The notes: generated by a model from the sequence alone, not told the origin. Shown: positions 1-9,298, counted from the stretch's first letter. The stretch is DNA of 64,000 nt from Burkholderia sp. BCC1644 (GCF_902833225.1 NZ_CADFEI010000003.1:434001-498000); one strand, 5' to 3'. Numbers and translations: made by a program.

Positions 1-726
1 GTCGCCGGCCGACATTGCGTCGAGCGCAAGACGCAAGTCGCCCACCGTCCGCGCGAGCGGGCCCTGTACCGATGCGAGCTGCACCGCGAGCGTGCGGTCC
101 TTCGATTGTGTCGGGTTGTACGCCGGCACGCGCCCGGTGCTCGGCCGCAGCCCCGCGACCCCGCAGGCGTAGGCCGGGTAGCGGATCGAGCCGCCGAGGT
201 CGTTGCCGTGCGCGATCGCGCCGATGCCGGCGGCCACCGCCGCCGCCGCGCCGCCGCTGGAGCCGCCCGGCGTCAGCGATGCATCCCACGGATTCAACGT
301 GCGGCCGTGCAGTTCGTTGTCGGTGAACCAGCGGTACGAAAACGCCGGCGCGTTGCTGCGCCCGATCACGATCGCGCCGGCCTTGCGCAGGTTCGCGGTC
401 ACCGGGCTGTCTTCCTGCGCGATCAGGTCGGCGAACGCGCGCACACCGTTGGTCGTCGCGTGTCCGGCCGTGTCGACGTTGATCTTCACGGTCACCGGCA
501 CGCCGTGCAGCGGGCCGACCGGCGCGCCGCGCGCGATCGCGGCATCGGCGTCCGACGCCGCCTGCAGCGCGCTGTCGGCCATCACGTCGACGATCGCGTT
601 GATGAAGGGGTTCACCTGCTCGAGCCGCTGCAGGCAGCTGCGCGTGAGTTCCGTTGCCGACACGTCGCGCCGTGCGACATGCGCGGCCATCTCCGCCGCG
701 CTGAGACGCCACAATTCCTGGGTCAT
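1..726 (-). CDS. Amidase signature family enzyme (3' end outside window)
   Basis: This is the N-terminal 242 residues of an amidase-signature hydrolase, which cleaves carboxamides to acid and ammonia. The Ser-cisSer-Lys triad is visible: Lys81 in VTVKIN, Ser156 in the glycine/serine loop GGSSGG, and nucleophile Ser180 in DLGGSIR. Family members are usually 450-500 residues, so about half is missing beyond the window edge. It is the last visible gene of the polyamine operon, 45 bases after the cupin gene, so an amide formed during polyamine breakdown is a reasonable substrate. That substrate is inferred from position only. Confidence 0.88.
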   Translation of the reverse strand, partial: MTQELWRLSAAEMAAHVARRDVSATELTRSCLQRLEQVNPFINAIVDVMADSALQAASDADAAIARGAPVGPLHGVPVTVKINVDTAGHATTNGVRAFADLIAQEDSPVTANLRKAGAIVIGRSNAPAFSYRWFTDNELHGRTLNPWDASLTPGGSSGGAAAAVAAGIGAIAHGNDLGGSIRYPAYACGVAGLRPSTGRVPAYNPTQSKDRTLAVQLASVQGPLARTVGDLRLALDAMSAGD

Positions 727-771
727 GGGTTGCTCCTCGTTGATCTCGATGGTTGGATTGACTCGGCCGCG

Positions 772-1152
772 TCAGACGCCCGGCCGCGCAGCCTGCGGTG
801 CGTGCGACGCGTAGATCTTGCGGCACGTTTCGACGACTTCCCACGTGCCGCGAAAGCCCGGCGGAATCACGAAACGGTCGCCGGCTCGCAGCACGCGTTC
901 GCGACCGTCCGCGTCGCGCACGCTCGCGACGCCGCTCAGCATCTCGCAATACTCCGACTCGTCGTACTCGATCGTCCAGCGGCCGGGCGTGCATTCCCAG
1001 ATCCCGCAACTGAACTGCCCGCACGGGCTGATGTAGTGATGCGACAGCGTCTGCATCGGGTTGCCGTCGAGCAGCAGCCCGCTCGGCACGCGGCTCTGCG
1101 TGAGCTTTGCCGGCGCCCGCATCAGGTCGACGAGATTCGTGATGTTGGTCAT
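772..1152 (-). CDS. Small cupin-domain protein (cupin_3 / DUF861 type)
   Basis: A 126-residue single cupin barrel. The central part (about residues 55-110) has the cupin_3 pattern: WTIEYDESEYCEMLSG, then the turn around RAGDRFVIPPGF and WEVVETCRKIY. The start is the ATG preceded by GGAGG at good distance. Proteins of this kind follow polyamine oxidases and aldehyde dehydrogenases in many proteobacterial polyamine operons, and here it sits 71 bases after the PuuB-like oxidase. The reaction, if any, is unknown; a binding or regulatory role is equally possible. Confidence 0.85.
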   Translation of the reverse strand: MTNITNLVDLMRAPAKLTQSRVPSGLLLDGNPMQTLSHHYISPCGQFSCGIWECTPGRWTIEYDESEYCEMLSGVASVRDADGRERVLRAGDRFVIPPGFRGTWEVVETCRKIYASHAPQAARPGV

Positions 1153-1223
1153 GGTTGCCTCCAGGGCATCAGGGGTTCGAAACGATTCGGTGCCGCGCGG
1201 CCGGTCGAGCCGGCCCGCGCGGG

Positions 1224-2516
1224 TCACAGCAGGTCCGCCATCCGGTGCCACGCCATCGCGAGCGCCAGCATCGGCGCGCGCAGCATGCGCCCGCCCGGGA
1301 AGTCGCGATGACGAATCCGGCCGAACAGGTCGAAGCGCGCGGCCTGCGCATCGATCGCCTCCGCGATCAGCCGCCCCGCCAGGCCGGTCACGTTGACGCC
1401 GTGCCCGGAAAAGCCCTGCGCGAAATACACGGTCGGCTCGAGCCGGCCGAAATGCGGCGCGCGGTTCATCGTCGCGTCGATCAGGCCGCCCCACGCGTAG
1501 TCGATCCGCACGTCGGCAAGCTGCGGGAACGTCTTCAGCATGTCGCGCCGCATCGCGGCCGCAAGGTCGCGCGGCGTGTTCGTCGAGCTGCTGGCCTTGC
1601 CACCCCACAGCAGCCGGCGGTCGCGCGTCAGCCGGAAATAGTCGAGCGCCGAATTGCAGTCGCTGATCGCCGCATCGGCCGGCATCGTCTGCGCCGCACG
1701 TGCGTCGCCGAGCGGCTCCGTGGCAACCAGGTAAGTCGCGACGGGGATGATCTTGCGCGCGACCGACGGCGCCAGCTGCCCGAGATACGCATTGCACGCC
1801 AGCACGACATAGCGGGCATCCACGTGCCCGCGCACGCACCGGACGCGGTGGTACGGCGCGGCGCGATCGAGCGCGAGCGCGGGCGTGTCCTCGTGGATCG
1901 TCACGCCGGCTTCGCGTGCCGCGCGCGCGAGGCCGAGCGTGTAGTTCAGCGGATGCAGGTGGCCGCTGCCTTCGTGACGCAGGCCGCCGACGTAACGGTC
2001 GGATGCGACGAAGTGCTGCATGTCGGCCCGCTCGACGATCTCGTAGCCGCGATAGCCGAAGCGGCTCGCCGCCGCATCGCGCCATGCGCGCAGCGCGTCG
2101 AGATGGCGCGGCTTGTTCGCGGCGGTCAGGTAGCCGAAGGTCAGGTCGCAATCGATACCGTGCCGTTCGACCCGCTGCCGGACGATGTCGACCGACTCCA
2201 GCCCCATTGCCCAGATACGCCGCACGTCGTCCTCCGGCAGATGGGCGGCAAACGTGTCGATGTCGCACGAGTACCCGGCGATCAGCTGGCCGCCGTTGCG
2301 CCCGCTTGCGCCCCAGCCGATCTTCGACGCTTCGACGAGCACGACCGAATGGCCGCGCTCGGCGAGATCGAGCGCCGCGGACAGGCCCGTCAGCCCGCCG
2401 CCGATCACGCACACATCGGCATTCACGGCCCCGTCGAGCGCCGGATGACGCACCCGGTTGTTGACCGTCGCTGCATAGTACGACTGAACATGTTGCTGGT
2501 TCTTGAACTTGAGCAT
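1224..2516 (-). CDS. FAD-dependent oxidoreductase, gamma-glutamylputrescine oxidase (PuuB) type
   Basis: A 430-residue DAO-family flavoprotein. The dinucleotide-binding fingerprint VCVIGGGLTG lies at residues 35-44, followed by the acidic strand end VVLVEAS and GASGRNGGQ (69-77), typical of PuuB/PauB-type oxidases. Its length matches PuuB (about 426 residues). These enzymes oxidise gamma-glutamylated putrescine or similar amines to aldehyde with release of ammonia and peroxide. The place downstream of potFGHI supports a polyamine substrate. The exact amine is inferred, since the same family includes other amine and amino-acid oxidases. The start ATG (MLKFKNQQH) gives the family's normal N-terminus. 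Confidence 0.85.
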   Translation of the reverse strand: MLKFKNQQHVQSYYAATVNNRVRHPALDGAVNADVCVIGGGLTGLSAALDLAERGHSVVLVEASKIGWGASGRNGGQLIAGYSCDIDTFAAHLPEDDVRRIWAMGLESVDIVRQRVERHGIDCDLTFGYLTAANKPRHLDALRAWRDAAASRFGYRGYEIVERADMQHFVASDRYVGGLRHEGSGHLHPLNYTLGLARAAREAGVTIHEDTPALALDRAAPYHRVRCVRGHVDARYVVLACNAYLGQLAPSVARKIIPVATYLVATEPLGDARAAQTMPADAAISDCNSALDYFRLTRDRRLLWGGKASSSTNTPRDLAAAMRRDMLKTFPQLADVRIDYAWGGLIDATMNRAPHFGRLEPTVYFAQGFSGHGVNVTGLAGRLIAEAIDAQAARFDLFGRIRHRDFPGGRMLRAPMLALAMAWHRMADLL

Positions 2517-2542
2517 AGGTAAGACTCGCGAACGGTGTCGCG

Positions 2543-4108
2543 TCAGAACGCGTAGATGAGTTGGGTCGCGAGCAGGTCGTTCGACTTCGCATACGACCCG
2601 TCGTGACGCAGGAAAACCTTGTTGCTCGCCCAGTCGTGCCGGTATTCGACCTTCACCGTCACCTGCTGGGTCGGGTAGAACAGCAGGTCGAACGCCGCCG
2701 CCTGCCGTGTCGCTCCCTTGCACTCGAAGCCGACGCCGCCGTTCGCCTTCGACTGCGCGAGGCAATCCGCGTCGATGCCGAAGCCGTTGTATGGATCCAT
2801 CCCGTTGCCGTTCAGGCCGATCGACGAGCCGCCTCCGCCGTTCTTCCGGTTCACGAGCAGATCGTAGCGCAACGTCGCGCCCATGCGCCCGACCACCGGC
2901 GCATTGAACTTGCGGTGCGCGAGCAGCGACAGCCCGAACCACTGCGCGAGCCCGCCGTTGAACGCGCCGTGCTGCTGCTGGCCGTAGTCGAGTTCCGCGT
3001 TGTACTGCGCATCGGCCACCGTGTAAGTCGCATCGGCTTCGCCGAAGAAGAACGCGCCGTACGCGCTCGGCGCATTGCCGCCGACACCGTAACGCACGTT
3101 GCCGGTCGTCGGATCGACCGCGCTCACCAGCGTCTGGCGGCCGATGTTGATCGAGCCGCCGAGGTCGAGCGCGCTGCCGTGCATATAGTCGACGCGCGCG
3201 GTGAAGGTCGGCACCTTGTTGCTGGTCGTGATCGGGTCGCCGAGCGCGTTGACGCCCGTCTGCGTGAGCGCGCCCGCGCTGCGGAACTGCTCGTTGCCGA
3301 CGAAGAACTTCCACGCCCAGTGGCCATCCGCGCTCTGGTAGTTGACGCCCGCGCCGATCGACGAGCCCGGGTCGGAGAAGTCGTACAGCAGGTTGTGCGT
3401 GAGCGTGAGCATCTGGTTCGACTGCTGGTACTCGTAGCCGCCGAAGCCAAGCACGAGCCCGCCGACGAGCGACGTCGTGCCCGACAGCGGCACCGTGACG
3501 ACCGCCGTGTTCACGATGTCGAGCCCGCTCGCGCCGCTGCCCGTCATCATCGACAAGCCTGCACCGCGGTTCGGCATCAGCGTGATTTCCGCGGACGGCG
3601 CGGTCGGGCCGACGCCGAAGGTCTTCTTGATGTCGAGGAACACGTCGCCGAACGTGCTGTTGTAGTAGGTGTATGCGTTCTCATGATTCGCGAACTGGAA
3701 CGACGACGTGCCGCCGCCGCGGTTGTACAGGTAGGTCGGGTCGAGATAGCCCGTCACCGACAGCCCCGCGATCGGGCCCGTGCGGGCGGCATCGGTCAGC
3801 GAATCGACCTTCAGTTGCTGGTTCGCGACCTGCTGGCGAATTTCCGTCACGTCGTCGTTGGTCAGCACGGCCTGCGCCTGCCCGTAGCCGGGCGCGGACG
3901 GGTCGGCCGCAGCCGCGGCGGACGCCGCATTCGACGCAACCGGCGCGGCCGCCGGTTTCGCGGCGAGCTGCGACTGCAGCGCGCTCATCTGCCGCTGCAG
4001 CACCGCGAGCTGCTGTTGCAGCGCCCTGATCTGGTCGGCGCTCGAATTGGCGGCGGCGAGCCCCGGCAGCGCGCCGGCGATCAGCGCGCAAAGCAATTTC
4101 TTTTTCAC
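2543..4108 (-). CDS. DUF3138 outer-membrane porin-like protein
   Basis: A secreted beta-barrel-type protein of 521 residues. It has a Lys-rich signal peptide (KKKLLCALIAGALPGLAAA), then a short coiled-coil of Gln/Leu repeats (roughly residues 14-50 after the start) as in trimeric porins, then alternating Gly/aromatic strands, ending in the outer-membrane signature LIYAF. I chose the GTG start because AGGAG lies seven bases before it. An in-frame ATG seven codons upstream at 4129 directly follows the potI stop and has no such site. It lies between potI and the oxidase gene, so it is probably the outer-membrane entry route for the same polyamines (inference). Confidence 0.82.
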   Translation of the reverse strand: MKKKLLCALIAGALPGLAAANSSADQIRALQQQLAVLQRQMSALQSQLAAKPAAAPVASNAASAAAAADPSAPGYGQAQAVLTNDDVTEIRQQVANQQLKVDSLTDAARTGPIAGLSVTGYLDPTYLYNRGGGTSSFQFANHENAYTYYNSTFGDVFLDIKKTFGVGPTAPSAEITLMPNRGAGLSMMTGSGASGLDIVNTAVVTVPLSGTTSLVGGLVLGFGGYEYQQSNQMLTLTHNLLYDFSDPGSSIGAGVNYQSADGHWAWKFFVGNEQFRSAGALTQTGVNALGDPITTSNKVPTFTARVDYMHGSALDLGGSINIGRQTLVSAVDPTTGNVRYGVGGNAPSAYGAFFFGEADATYTVADAQYNAELDYGQQQHGAFNGGLAQWFGLSLLAHRKFNAPVVGRMGATLRYDLLVNRKNGGGGSSIGLNGNGMDPYNGFGIDADCLAQSKANGGVGFECKGATRQAAAFDLLFYPTQQVTVKVEYRHDWASNKVFLRHDGSYAKSNDLLATQLIYAF

Positions 4109-4129
4109 GGAAAGTCTCCTGGTCGTCAT

Positions 4130-5032
4130 TCACTTCACGGGATGCGGTGCGGGGGCATGCCGGGGCTGCGCGGCCGACGGGCGGGCAGACGGCAAGGGCA
4201 AGGCGGAAGACGGAGCCGGCGAATCGAGCGCGGATGCGGCATGCCACGCGCGCGCGTCGCGCGCCTGCCGCCGCTCGCGGGCCAGCATCGCGCGGTTCAC
4301 GACGACGACGCCGATCGTCACGAGCGTGATGAACACCGTCGCGAGCGCATTCATCTCCGGATTCAGCCCCATCCGCACGCGCGAGAACACGACGAGCGGC
4401 AGCGTCGTCGAGCCCGGGCCCGACAGGAACGCGGACAGGATCACGTCGTCGATCGACACCGTGAACGCGAGCAGCCAGCCGGACACCAGCGCCTGTGCGA
4501 TCAGCGGCAACGTGATCACGAAGAACACCTTCACCGGCCGCGCGCCGAGGTCAAGCGCGGCTTCCTCGATCGAGCGGTCGAGCTCCTTCACGCGCGACTG
4601 CACGATCACCGCGACGAACGACAGGCACAACATCACGTGGCCGATCCAGATCGTCAGCCAGCCGCGCCCGGCCGGCCAGCCGAAGGTCTGCTGCATCGCG
4701 ACGAACAACAGCAGCAGCGAGATGCCCTGGATCACTTCCGGAATCACCAGCGGTGCGTTGATCATCGCGGCATACAGCGTGAAGCCGCGGAAGCGCCCCA
4801 TGCGGGCCAGCACGAAACCGGCCCACGTGCCGATCGCGACCGACGCGGTGGCCGTCAGCAGCTCGTCATCGTGCAGCAGCGCGCCGTACCACTTCAGCGA
4901 GAAACCGGTCCACACCGTCACGAGCTTCGACGCGTTGAACGAATAGACGACCAGACTGACGATCGGCACGTACAGGAACAGGAAGCCCGCGCCCAGCACG
5001 CTCGCGGACAGGAGGCGATTCGCCCGGGTCAT
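4130..5032 (-). CDS. potI: Polyamine ABC transporter permease (PotI type), with an apparent internal deletion
   Basis: Inner-membrane permease of 300 residues that pairs with PotH. The EAA loop around EEAALDLGARPVKVFF (about residue 196) that docks on the ATPase is intact. Compared from memory with E. coli PotI, the stretch between DDELL and GRFRG (residues 56-80) is 12 residues shorter, removing the start of a membrane helix after Leu59. The bases around 4858 (CTGACGGCC) suggest loss between short direct repeats. A 50-residue Ala/Pro/Ser-rich tail follows the last helix. The gene overlaps potH by four bases (ATGA). Confidence 0.9.
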   Translation of the reverse strand: MTRANRLLSASVLGAGFLFLYVPIVSLVVYSFNASKLVTVWTGFSLKWYGALLHDDELLTATASVAIGTWAGFVLARMGRFRGFTLYAAMINAPLVIPEVIQGISLLLLFVAMQQTFGWPAGRGWLTIWIGHVMLCLSFVAVIVQSRVKELDRSIEEAALDLGARPVKVFFVITLPLIAQALVSGWLLAFTVSIDDVILSAFLSGPGSTTLPLVVFSRVRMGLNPEMNALATVFITLVTIGVVVVNRAMLARERRQARDARAWHAASALDSPAPSSALPLPSARPSAAQPRHAPAPHPVK

Positions 5033-5943
5033 TGTCGTGCCTCCGCTTCAGTCTGGCTGTAATGGAGCAGCGCCATCGGCACGAGCAGCACCAGGACCAT
5101 CGTCACCGTCACCGCGGACGCCATCGGCCAGTCCATGTTGTTGAAGAACTCATCCCACATCACGCGGCCGAGCATCAGCGTGTTCGCGCCGCCGAGCAGT
5201 TCGGGGATCACGTACTCGCCAACGGCCGGGATGAACACCAGCAGGCTGCCCGCGACGATGCCGTTCCTCGACAGCGGCAGCGTGATGCGCCAGAACGCGG
5301 ACCACGGCGTCGCACCGAGGTCGTTCGCGGCCTCGAGCAGCGTCAGGTCCATCTTCACGAGGTGCGCGTACAGCGGCATCACCATGAACGGCAGGTACGA
5401 ATAGACCATCCCGATGTAGACGCCCGCGTCGGTGTGATACAGGCGCAGCGGCGTCGCGATCATGCCGAGCGCCGCCAGCGCGTGATTCAGCAGCCCGTCG
5501 TCCTTCATGATCCCGACCCAGGCATAGACGCGGATCAGGAACGACGTCCAGAACGGCAGCATCACGGCCATCATCAGCAGGTTGCGGCGCGCCGGCGCCG
5601 CGCGTGCGATGCAGTACGCGATCGGGTAGCCGGCCAGCAGGCACATCAGCGTCGACGCGGCGGCCATCTTCAGCGAACTGACGTACGTGTTCAGGTACAG
5701 GTCGTCCTGCAGCAGCAGCGCGTAGTGCTTCAGCGACAGCACCAACCGCACCGTGCTGGCCTCCAGCCGCGCGAGCGCCGTGTACGGCGGGATGCCGAGC
5801 ATCGGGTCGGCGAAGCTGATCTTCAGCACCAGCACGAACGGCAGCGCGAAAAAGATCACGAGCCACAGGTACGGCACGCCGATCGCGACGCTACGGCCCG
5901 ACGGCAGCCAGCGCGACAAGGTGGAAACGGAAGGTTTCGTCAT
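5029..5943 (-). CDS. potH: Polyamine ABC transporter permease (PotH type)
   Basis: A 304-residue inner-membrane permease of the binding-protein-dependent type 1 family, with about six hydrophobic segments starting at PYLWLVIFFALPFVLVL. The EAA loop ANDLGATPWSAFWRITLPLS, near residue 210, contacts the PotG ATPase. The N-terminal extension and the motif TSFLIRVYAW are typical of PotH/PotB proteins. It begins 7 bases after potG and overlaps potI, so the four transport genes are clearly one transcript. No lesion is visible. Confidence 0.93.
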   Translation of the reverse strand: MTKPSVSTLSRWLPSGRSVAIGVPYLWLVIFFALPFVLVLKISFADPMLGIPPYTALARLEASTVRLVLSLKHYALLLQDDLYLNTYVSSLKMAAASTLMCLLAGYPIAYCIARAAPARRNLLMMAVMLPFWTSFLIRVYAWVGIMKDDGLLNHALAALGMIATPLRLYHTDAGVYIGMVYSYLPFMVMPLYAHLVKMDLTLLEAANDLGATPWSAFWRITLPLSRNGIVAGSLLVFIPAVGEYVIPELLGGANTLMLGRVMWDEFFNNMDWPMASAVTVTMVLVLLVPMALLHYSQTEAEARQ

Positions 5944-5950
5944 GTCGTCC

Positions 5951-7090
5951 TCATTGCGTCAGCACGACGCCGCCGGCCGGCGACCACGACACGAACACGT
6001 CGTCGTTCCACGCCGGCGCGTTGTCGCTCATCAGGTGCGAGCTCGACAGGTTCGACACCACCGTCTTGCCGCTCGGCAAGCGCACGTGGTACAGCGAGTA
6101 GCTGCCCATGTACGCGATGTCGGTCACGACGCCGCGCGCCCAGTTGTGTTTCGAACCGGGCTTCTCGCGCGACACGTGGATACGCTCCGGGCGCACCGAG
6201 ATGCCGACCGGCATCCCGAGCGGGCCGGTGATGCCGTGGCTCACGACCATGCGCGCTTCGAGGTCGTCGCTCTCGACGAAGATGTGATCGGGTTCGTCCT
6301 CGACCACGCGGCCTTCGAACAGGTTGGTCGAGCCGATGAATTCGGCCGAGAAGCGGCTGTTCGGGAATTCGTAGACTTCACCCGGCGCGCCGATCTGCAC
6401 GATCTTGCCTTCGCTCATCACCGCGAGGCGGCTGGCCATCGTCATCGCCTCTTCCTGGTCGTGCGTGACCATCACGCAGGTCACGTCGACCCTCTCGATG
6501 ATGTTCACGAGTTCGAGCTGGGTTTTCTGGCGGATCTTCTTGTCGAGTGCCGACATCGGCTCGTCGAGCAGCAGCAGCTTCGGGCGCTTGACCAGCGAAC
6601 GGGCCAGCGCGACGCGCTGCTGCTGGCCGCCGGACAGCTGATGCGGCTTGCGCTGCGCATACTTGCTCATCTGCACGAGGGCGAGCGCATCGGCCACGCG
6701 CTCCTTGATCTCGTTCTTCGGCGTGCCTTCCTGCTTCAGGCCGAACGCGACGTTCGATTCGACCGTCATGTGCGGGAACAGCGCGTACGACTGGAACATC
6801 ATGTTCACCGGGCGGCGGTACGGCGGCAGCGACGCGAGGTCCTCGCCGTCGACGAAGATCTTGCCGGAGGTCGCCGTTTCCAGCCCGGCGAGCATGCGCA
6901 GCAACGTCGACTTGCCGCAGCCCGAGCTGCCCAGCAGTGCGAACAATTCGTTCTTCGCGATCGTCAGGTTCACGTTGTCGACGGCCGTGCTGTCGCCGAA
7001 TTTCTTCACGACGTTTTCGATACGCACGAACGCGGCCGTATCGGAGCGTGCGCCGGCCACGGCCGGCGCAGCGGGGAGCATTCGGATCAT
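5951..7090 (-). CDS. potG: Polyamine ABC transporter ATP-binding protein (PotG type)
   Basis: A 379-residue ABC ATPase that powers putrescine/spermidine import. The Walker A motif GSSGCGKST is at 54-62, the signature LSGGQ at 152-156, Walker B LLLLDEP at 172-178, and the switch His in VMVTHDQEE. A C-terminal TOBE-type regulatory domain (about 290-379) is typical of PotA/PotG. The chosen ATG at 7090 lies 11 bases after the potF stop with GGGAGA upstream; another Met three codons in (7081) is possible. It is the second gene of the operon. Confidence 0.94.
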   Translation of the reverse strand: MIRMLPAAPAVAGARSDTAAFVRIENVVKKFGDSTAVDNVNLTIAKNELFALLGSSGCGKSTLLRMLAGLETATSGKIFVDGEDLASLPPYRRPVNMMFQSYALFPHMTVESNVAFGLKQEGTPKNEIKERVADALALVQMSKYAQRKPHQLSGGQQQRVALARSLVKRPKLLLLDEPMSALDKKIRQKTQLELVNIIERVDVTCVMVTHDQEEAMTMASRLAVMSEGKIVQIGAPGEVYEFPNSRFSAEFIGSTNLFEGRVVEDEPDHIFVESDDLEARMVVSHGITGPLGMPVGISVRPERIHVSREKPGSKHNWARGVVTDIAYMGSYSLYHVRLPSGKTVVSNLSSSHLMSDNAPAWNDDVFVSWSPAGGVVLTQ

Positions 7091-7101
7091 CGTCGTCTCC
7101 C

Positions 7102-8223
7102 TCAACCGCCCGACTTCAGCTGCAGCCACAAACGGTTCTGCATCCGTGCGATGTCGGCGCTTCGCGGCATCGCGAGCGATGTCTTTGCGATCGTCGCGTC
7201 GGACAGGTAGATGCTCGGGTCCTGCACGATCGCCGGCGTCACGAATGCGCGCGCGGCCTTGTTGGCGCTCGGATAGAAGATCTCGTTCGTGATCGCCGCG
7301 TTGGTCTTCGGATCCTCGATGTAGTTGATCCACTTCAGCGCGGCCTCAGGGTGCGGTGCATCCTTCGGAATCGCCATCACGTCGAACCACAGCAGGCCGC
7401 CTTCCTTCGGATTCACATAGCGGATCTCGTACGACCGCTTCGCGTCCAGCGTGCGCCGCCGCGCGATGCTCACGTCGCCCGACCAGCCGAGCACGACGCA
7501 CACGTCGTTGTTCGCGAGATCGTCCGCATAGCCGGCCGAACTGAACTGCGTCACGTACGGGCGAATCTTTTTCAGCACGTCGTAGGCGGCCTGGTAGTCG
7601 GCCGGGTTCTTGCTCTCAGGATCCTTGCCCATGTACTGCAGCGCCGCCGCGAACGCGGCGTCCGGCGCATCGAGCAGCGAGATGCCGCAGCCTTTCAGCT
7701 TCGCCGCATTCGCCGGATCGAACAGCAATGCCCAGCTGTCGGTCGGCGCGCTGTCGCCAAGCCGCTTGCGCACGGCTTCGACGTTGTAGCCGATCCCCGT
7801 CGTGCCCCATGCCCACGGCACGCCGTACTGGTTGCCGGGGTCGGCCTTCGCGATCATCTTCATCAGCACCGGGTCGAGGTTCGCGAGGTTCGGCAGCTTC
7901 GACTTGTCGAGCTTCTGGTACACGCCGGCCTGAATCTGCTGCGCAAGATAGTTCGACGTCGGCACGACGATGTCGTAGCCCGAGCTGCCCGCGAGCAACT
8001 TGGTCTGCAGCGTGTCGTCGCTGTCGTAGCTGTCGTAGCGCACCTTGATACCCGACTGCTTCTCGAAGGTCGGCACCGTGTCCTTCGCGACGTACTCCGA
8101 CCAGTTGTACACGTTCAGGTTGGTGTCGCCCGCGCGGGCGGACAGGCTGGCCGCGAGAGCCAGCACCGCCGACGTGACGAGCGCGGCACGCAGGGCCGGT
8201 TGACGACGGATAGGGATACGCAT
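7102..8223 (-). CDS. potF: Periplasmic polyamine-binding protein (PotF type)
   Basis: A 373-residue secreted solute-binding protein. A signal peptide with cleavage near SARAG is followed by the family hallmark LNVYNWSEYV and later YDIVVPTSNYLAQQ, GVPWAWGTTGIGYN and GYADDLANND. These match PotF/SpuD-type putrescine or spermidine binding proteins. The ATG at 8223 is preceded by AAGGAG. It is the first gene of the operon, and the 241 bases before it separate it from a divergent LuxR gene. Whether putrescine, spermidine or agmatine is preferred cannot be read from the sequence. Confidence 0.93.
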   Translation of the reverse strand: MRIPIRRQPALRAALVTSAVLALAASLSARAGDTNLNVYNWSEYVAKDTVPTFEKQSGIKVRYDSYDSDDTLQTKLLAGSSGYDIVVPTSNYLAQQIQAGVYQKLDKSKLPNLANLDPVLMKMIAKADPGNQYGVPWAWGTTGIGYNVEAVRKRLGDSAPTDSWALLFDPANAAKLKGCGISLLDAPDAAFAAALQYMGKDPESKNPADYQAAYDVLKKIRPYVTQFSSAGYADDLANNDVCVVLGWSGDVSIARRRTLDAKRSYEIRYVNPKEGGLLWFDVMAIPKDAPHPEAALKWINYIEDPKTNAAITNEIFYPSANKAARAFVTPAIVQDPSIYLSDATIAKTSLAMPRSADIARMQNRLWLQLKSGG

Positions 8224-8343
8224 GGGGATTCTCCTTGTGATGGGGATCGGCCGTCGCGCCCGGTCCGGGTCCGGACTCGCGTCAACGCCGTCAAGCGGTA
8301 TTCGGCACAAGGGTCAATGTAGAGATCGCGGCCCGCAGCGTCA

Positions 8344-8360
8344 GTCCCGAAAACCGGGAC
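8344..8360. promoter_or_regulatory. Inverted repeat between potF and luxR-type gene, candidate operator
   Basis: GTCCCG-AAAAC-CGGGAC is a perfect 6-bp inverted repeat with a 5-base spacer in the 241-base divergent region. It lies 121 bases before potF and 104 bases before the regulator gene, a fitting place for binding of the LuxR-type protein. Function is inferred from symmetry and position only. Confidence 0.35.
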
Positions 8361-8464
8361 AAACGGCGACGTCGTGCGGGGCTGCTTGGGTAGATTCCCG
8401 TGTAGGCAGTCGAAAATATTCGTGATACCTGTAGCGCCACCTGAAATCTTCGACACCCGACGCC

Positions 8465-9298
8465 ATGAGCGCTGCGCTTCCCGCCCCCGATCTCCCGCTG
8501 AGCCACGTCGCGTTCGTGACCGAAACGCTGGGCGATATCGCGCAAGCGGTCGGGACGCCGCAGTTCATGCGCGCCGTCTACGACACACTCGTGCGCTACG
8601 TCGACTTCGACGCCGTGCACCTCGACTACGAACGCGGCGCGGCGGCGGGCCGGCGCAACGTCGGCTGGATCGGCAGCTTCGGCCGCGAGCCCGAGCTGGT
8701 CGCGCAGGTGATGCGTCACTACTACCGGAGCTACGCGAGCGACGATGCAACGTACGCGGCGATCGAAACCGAAAGCGACGTGCAGTTGCTGCAGGTCTCC
8801 GCGCAGCGCGTCGCGAGCGAACTCCGGCACCTGTTTTTCGACGCCGGCGACATTCACGACGAATGCGTGATCGCGGGCGTGACGGGCGGCACGCGCTACT
8901 CGATCTCGATCGCGCGCTCGCGGCGGTTGCCGCCGTTCTCGCTGAAGGAGCTGAGTCTGCTGAAGCACCTGTCGCAGGTCGTGCTGCCGATGGCGTCCGC
9001 GCACAAGCGGCTGCTCGGCGCGATCTGCGCCGACGACACGTCGCGCGACGAACTCGATCTCGACCTCGTCGCGCAATGGCTGCCCGAATGGCAGGAACGG
9101 CTGACCGCGCGCGAGATGCACGTGTGCGCATCGTTCATCCAGGGCATGACGTCGGCCGCGATCGCGCAATCGATGGGGCTCAAGACGTCCACCATCGACA
9201 CGTACGCGAAGCGCGCATTCGCGAAACTCGGCGTCGAGTCGCGGCGGCAACTGATGACGCTCGTGCTGCGAAACGCGTCGCGACGGCACGACGCGTAG
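8465..9298 (+). CDS. LuxR-family transcriptional regulator
   Basis: A 277-residue protein with a C-terminal LuxR/FixJ helix-turn-helix: LTAREMHVCASFIQGMTSAAIAQSMGLK and TSTIDTYAKRAFAKLGVESR (about residues 212-262). The N-terminal 200 residues have no response-regulator receiver pattern and no acyl-homoserine-lactone-binding pattern that I recognise, so the signal is unknown. The gene is divergent from the polyamine operon and close to it. It is therefore the likely local regulator of polyamine uptake and breakdown (inference). Confidence 0.88.
   Translation: MSAALPAPDLPLSHVAFVTETLGDIAQAVGTPQFMRAVYDTLVRYVDFDAVHLDYERGAAAGRRNVGWIGSFGREPELVAQVMRHYYRSYASDDATYAAIETESDVQLLQVSAQRVASELRHLFFDAGDIHDECVIAGVTGGTRYSISIARSRRLPPFSLKELSLLKHLSQVVLPMASAHKRLLGAICADDTSRDELDLDLVAQWLPEWQERLTAREMHVCASFIQGMTSAAIAQSMGLKTSTIDTYAKRAFAKLGVESRRQLMTLVLRNASRRHDA

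Noticed and set aside
2561..5062. An 833-codon open frame on the plus strand opposite the DUF3138 and potI genes
   Set aside because: It is Arg/His/Ala-rich without any domain, and lies antisense to genes with clear families; long shadow frames are normal in such GC-rich DNA.
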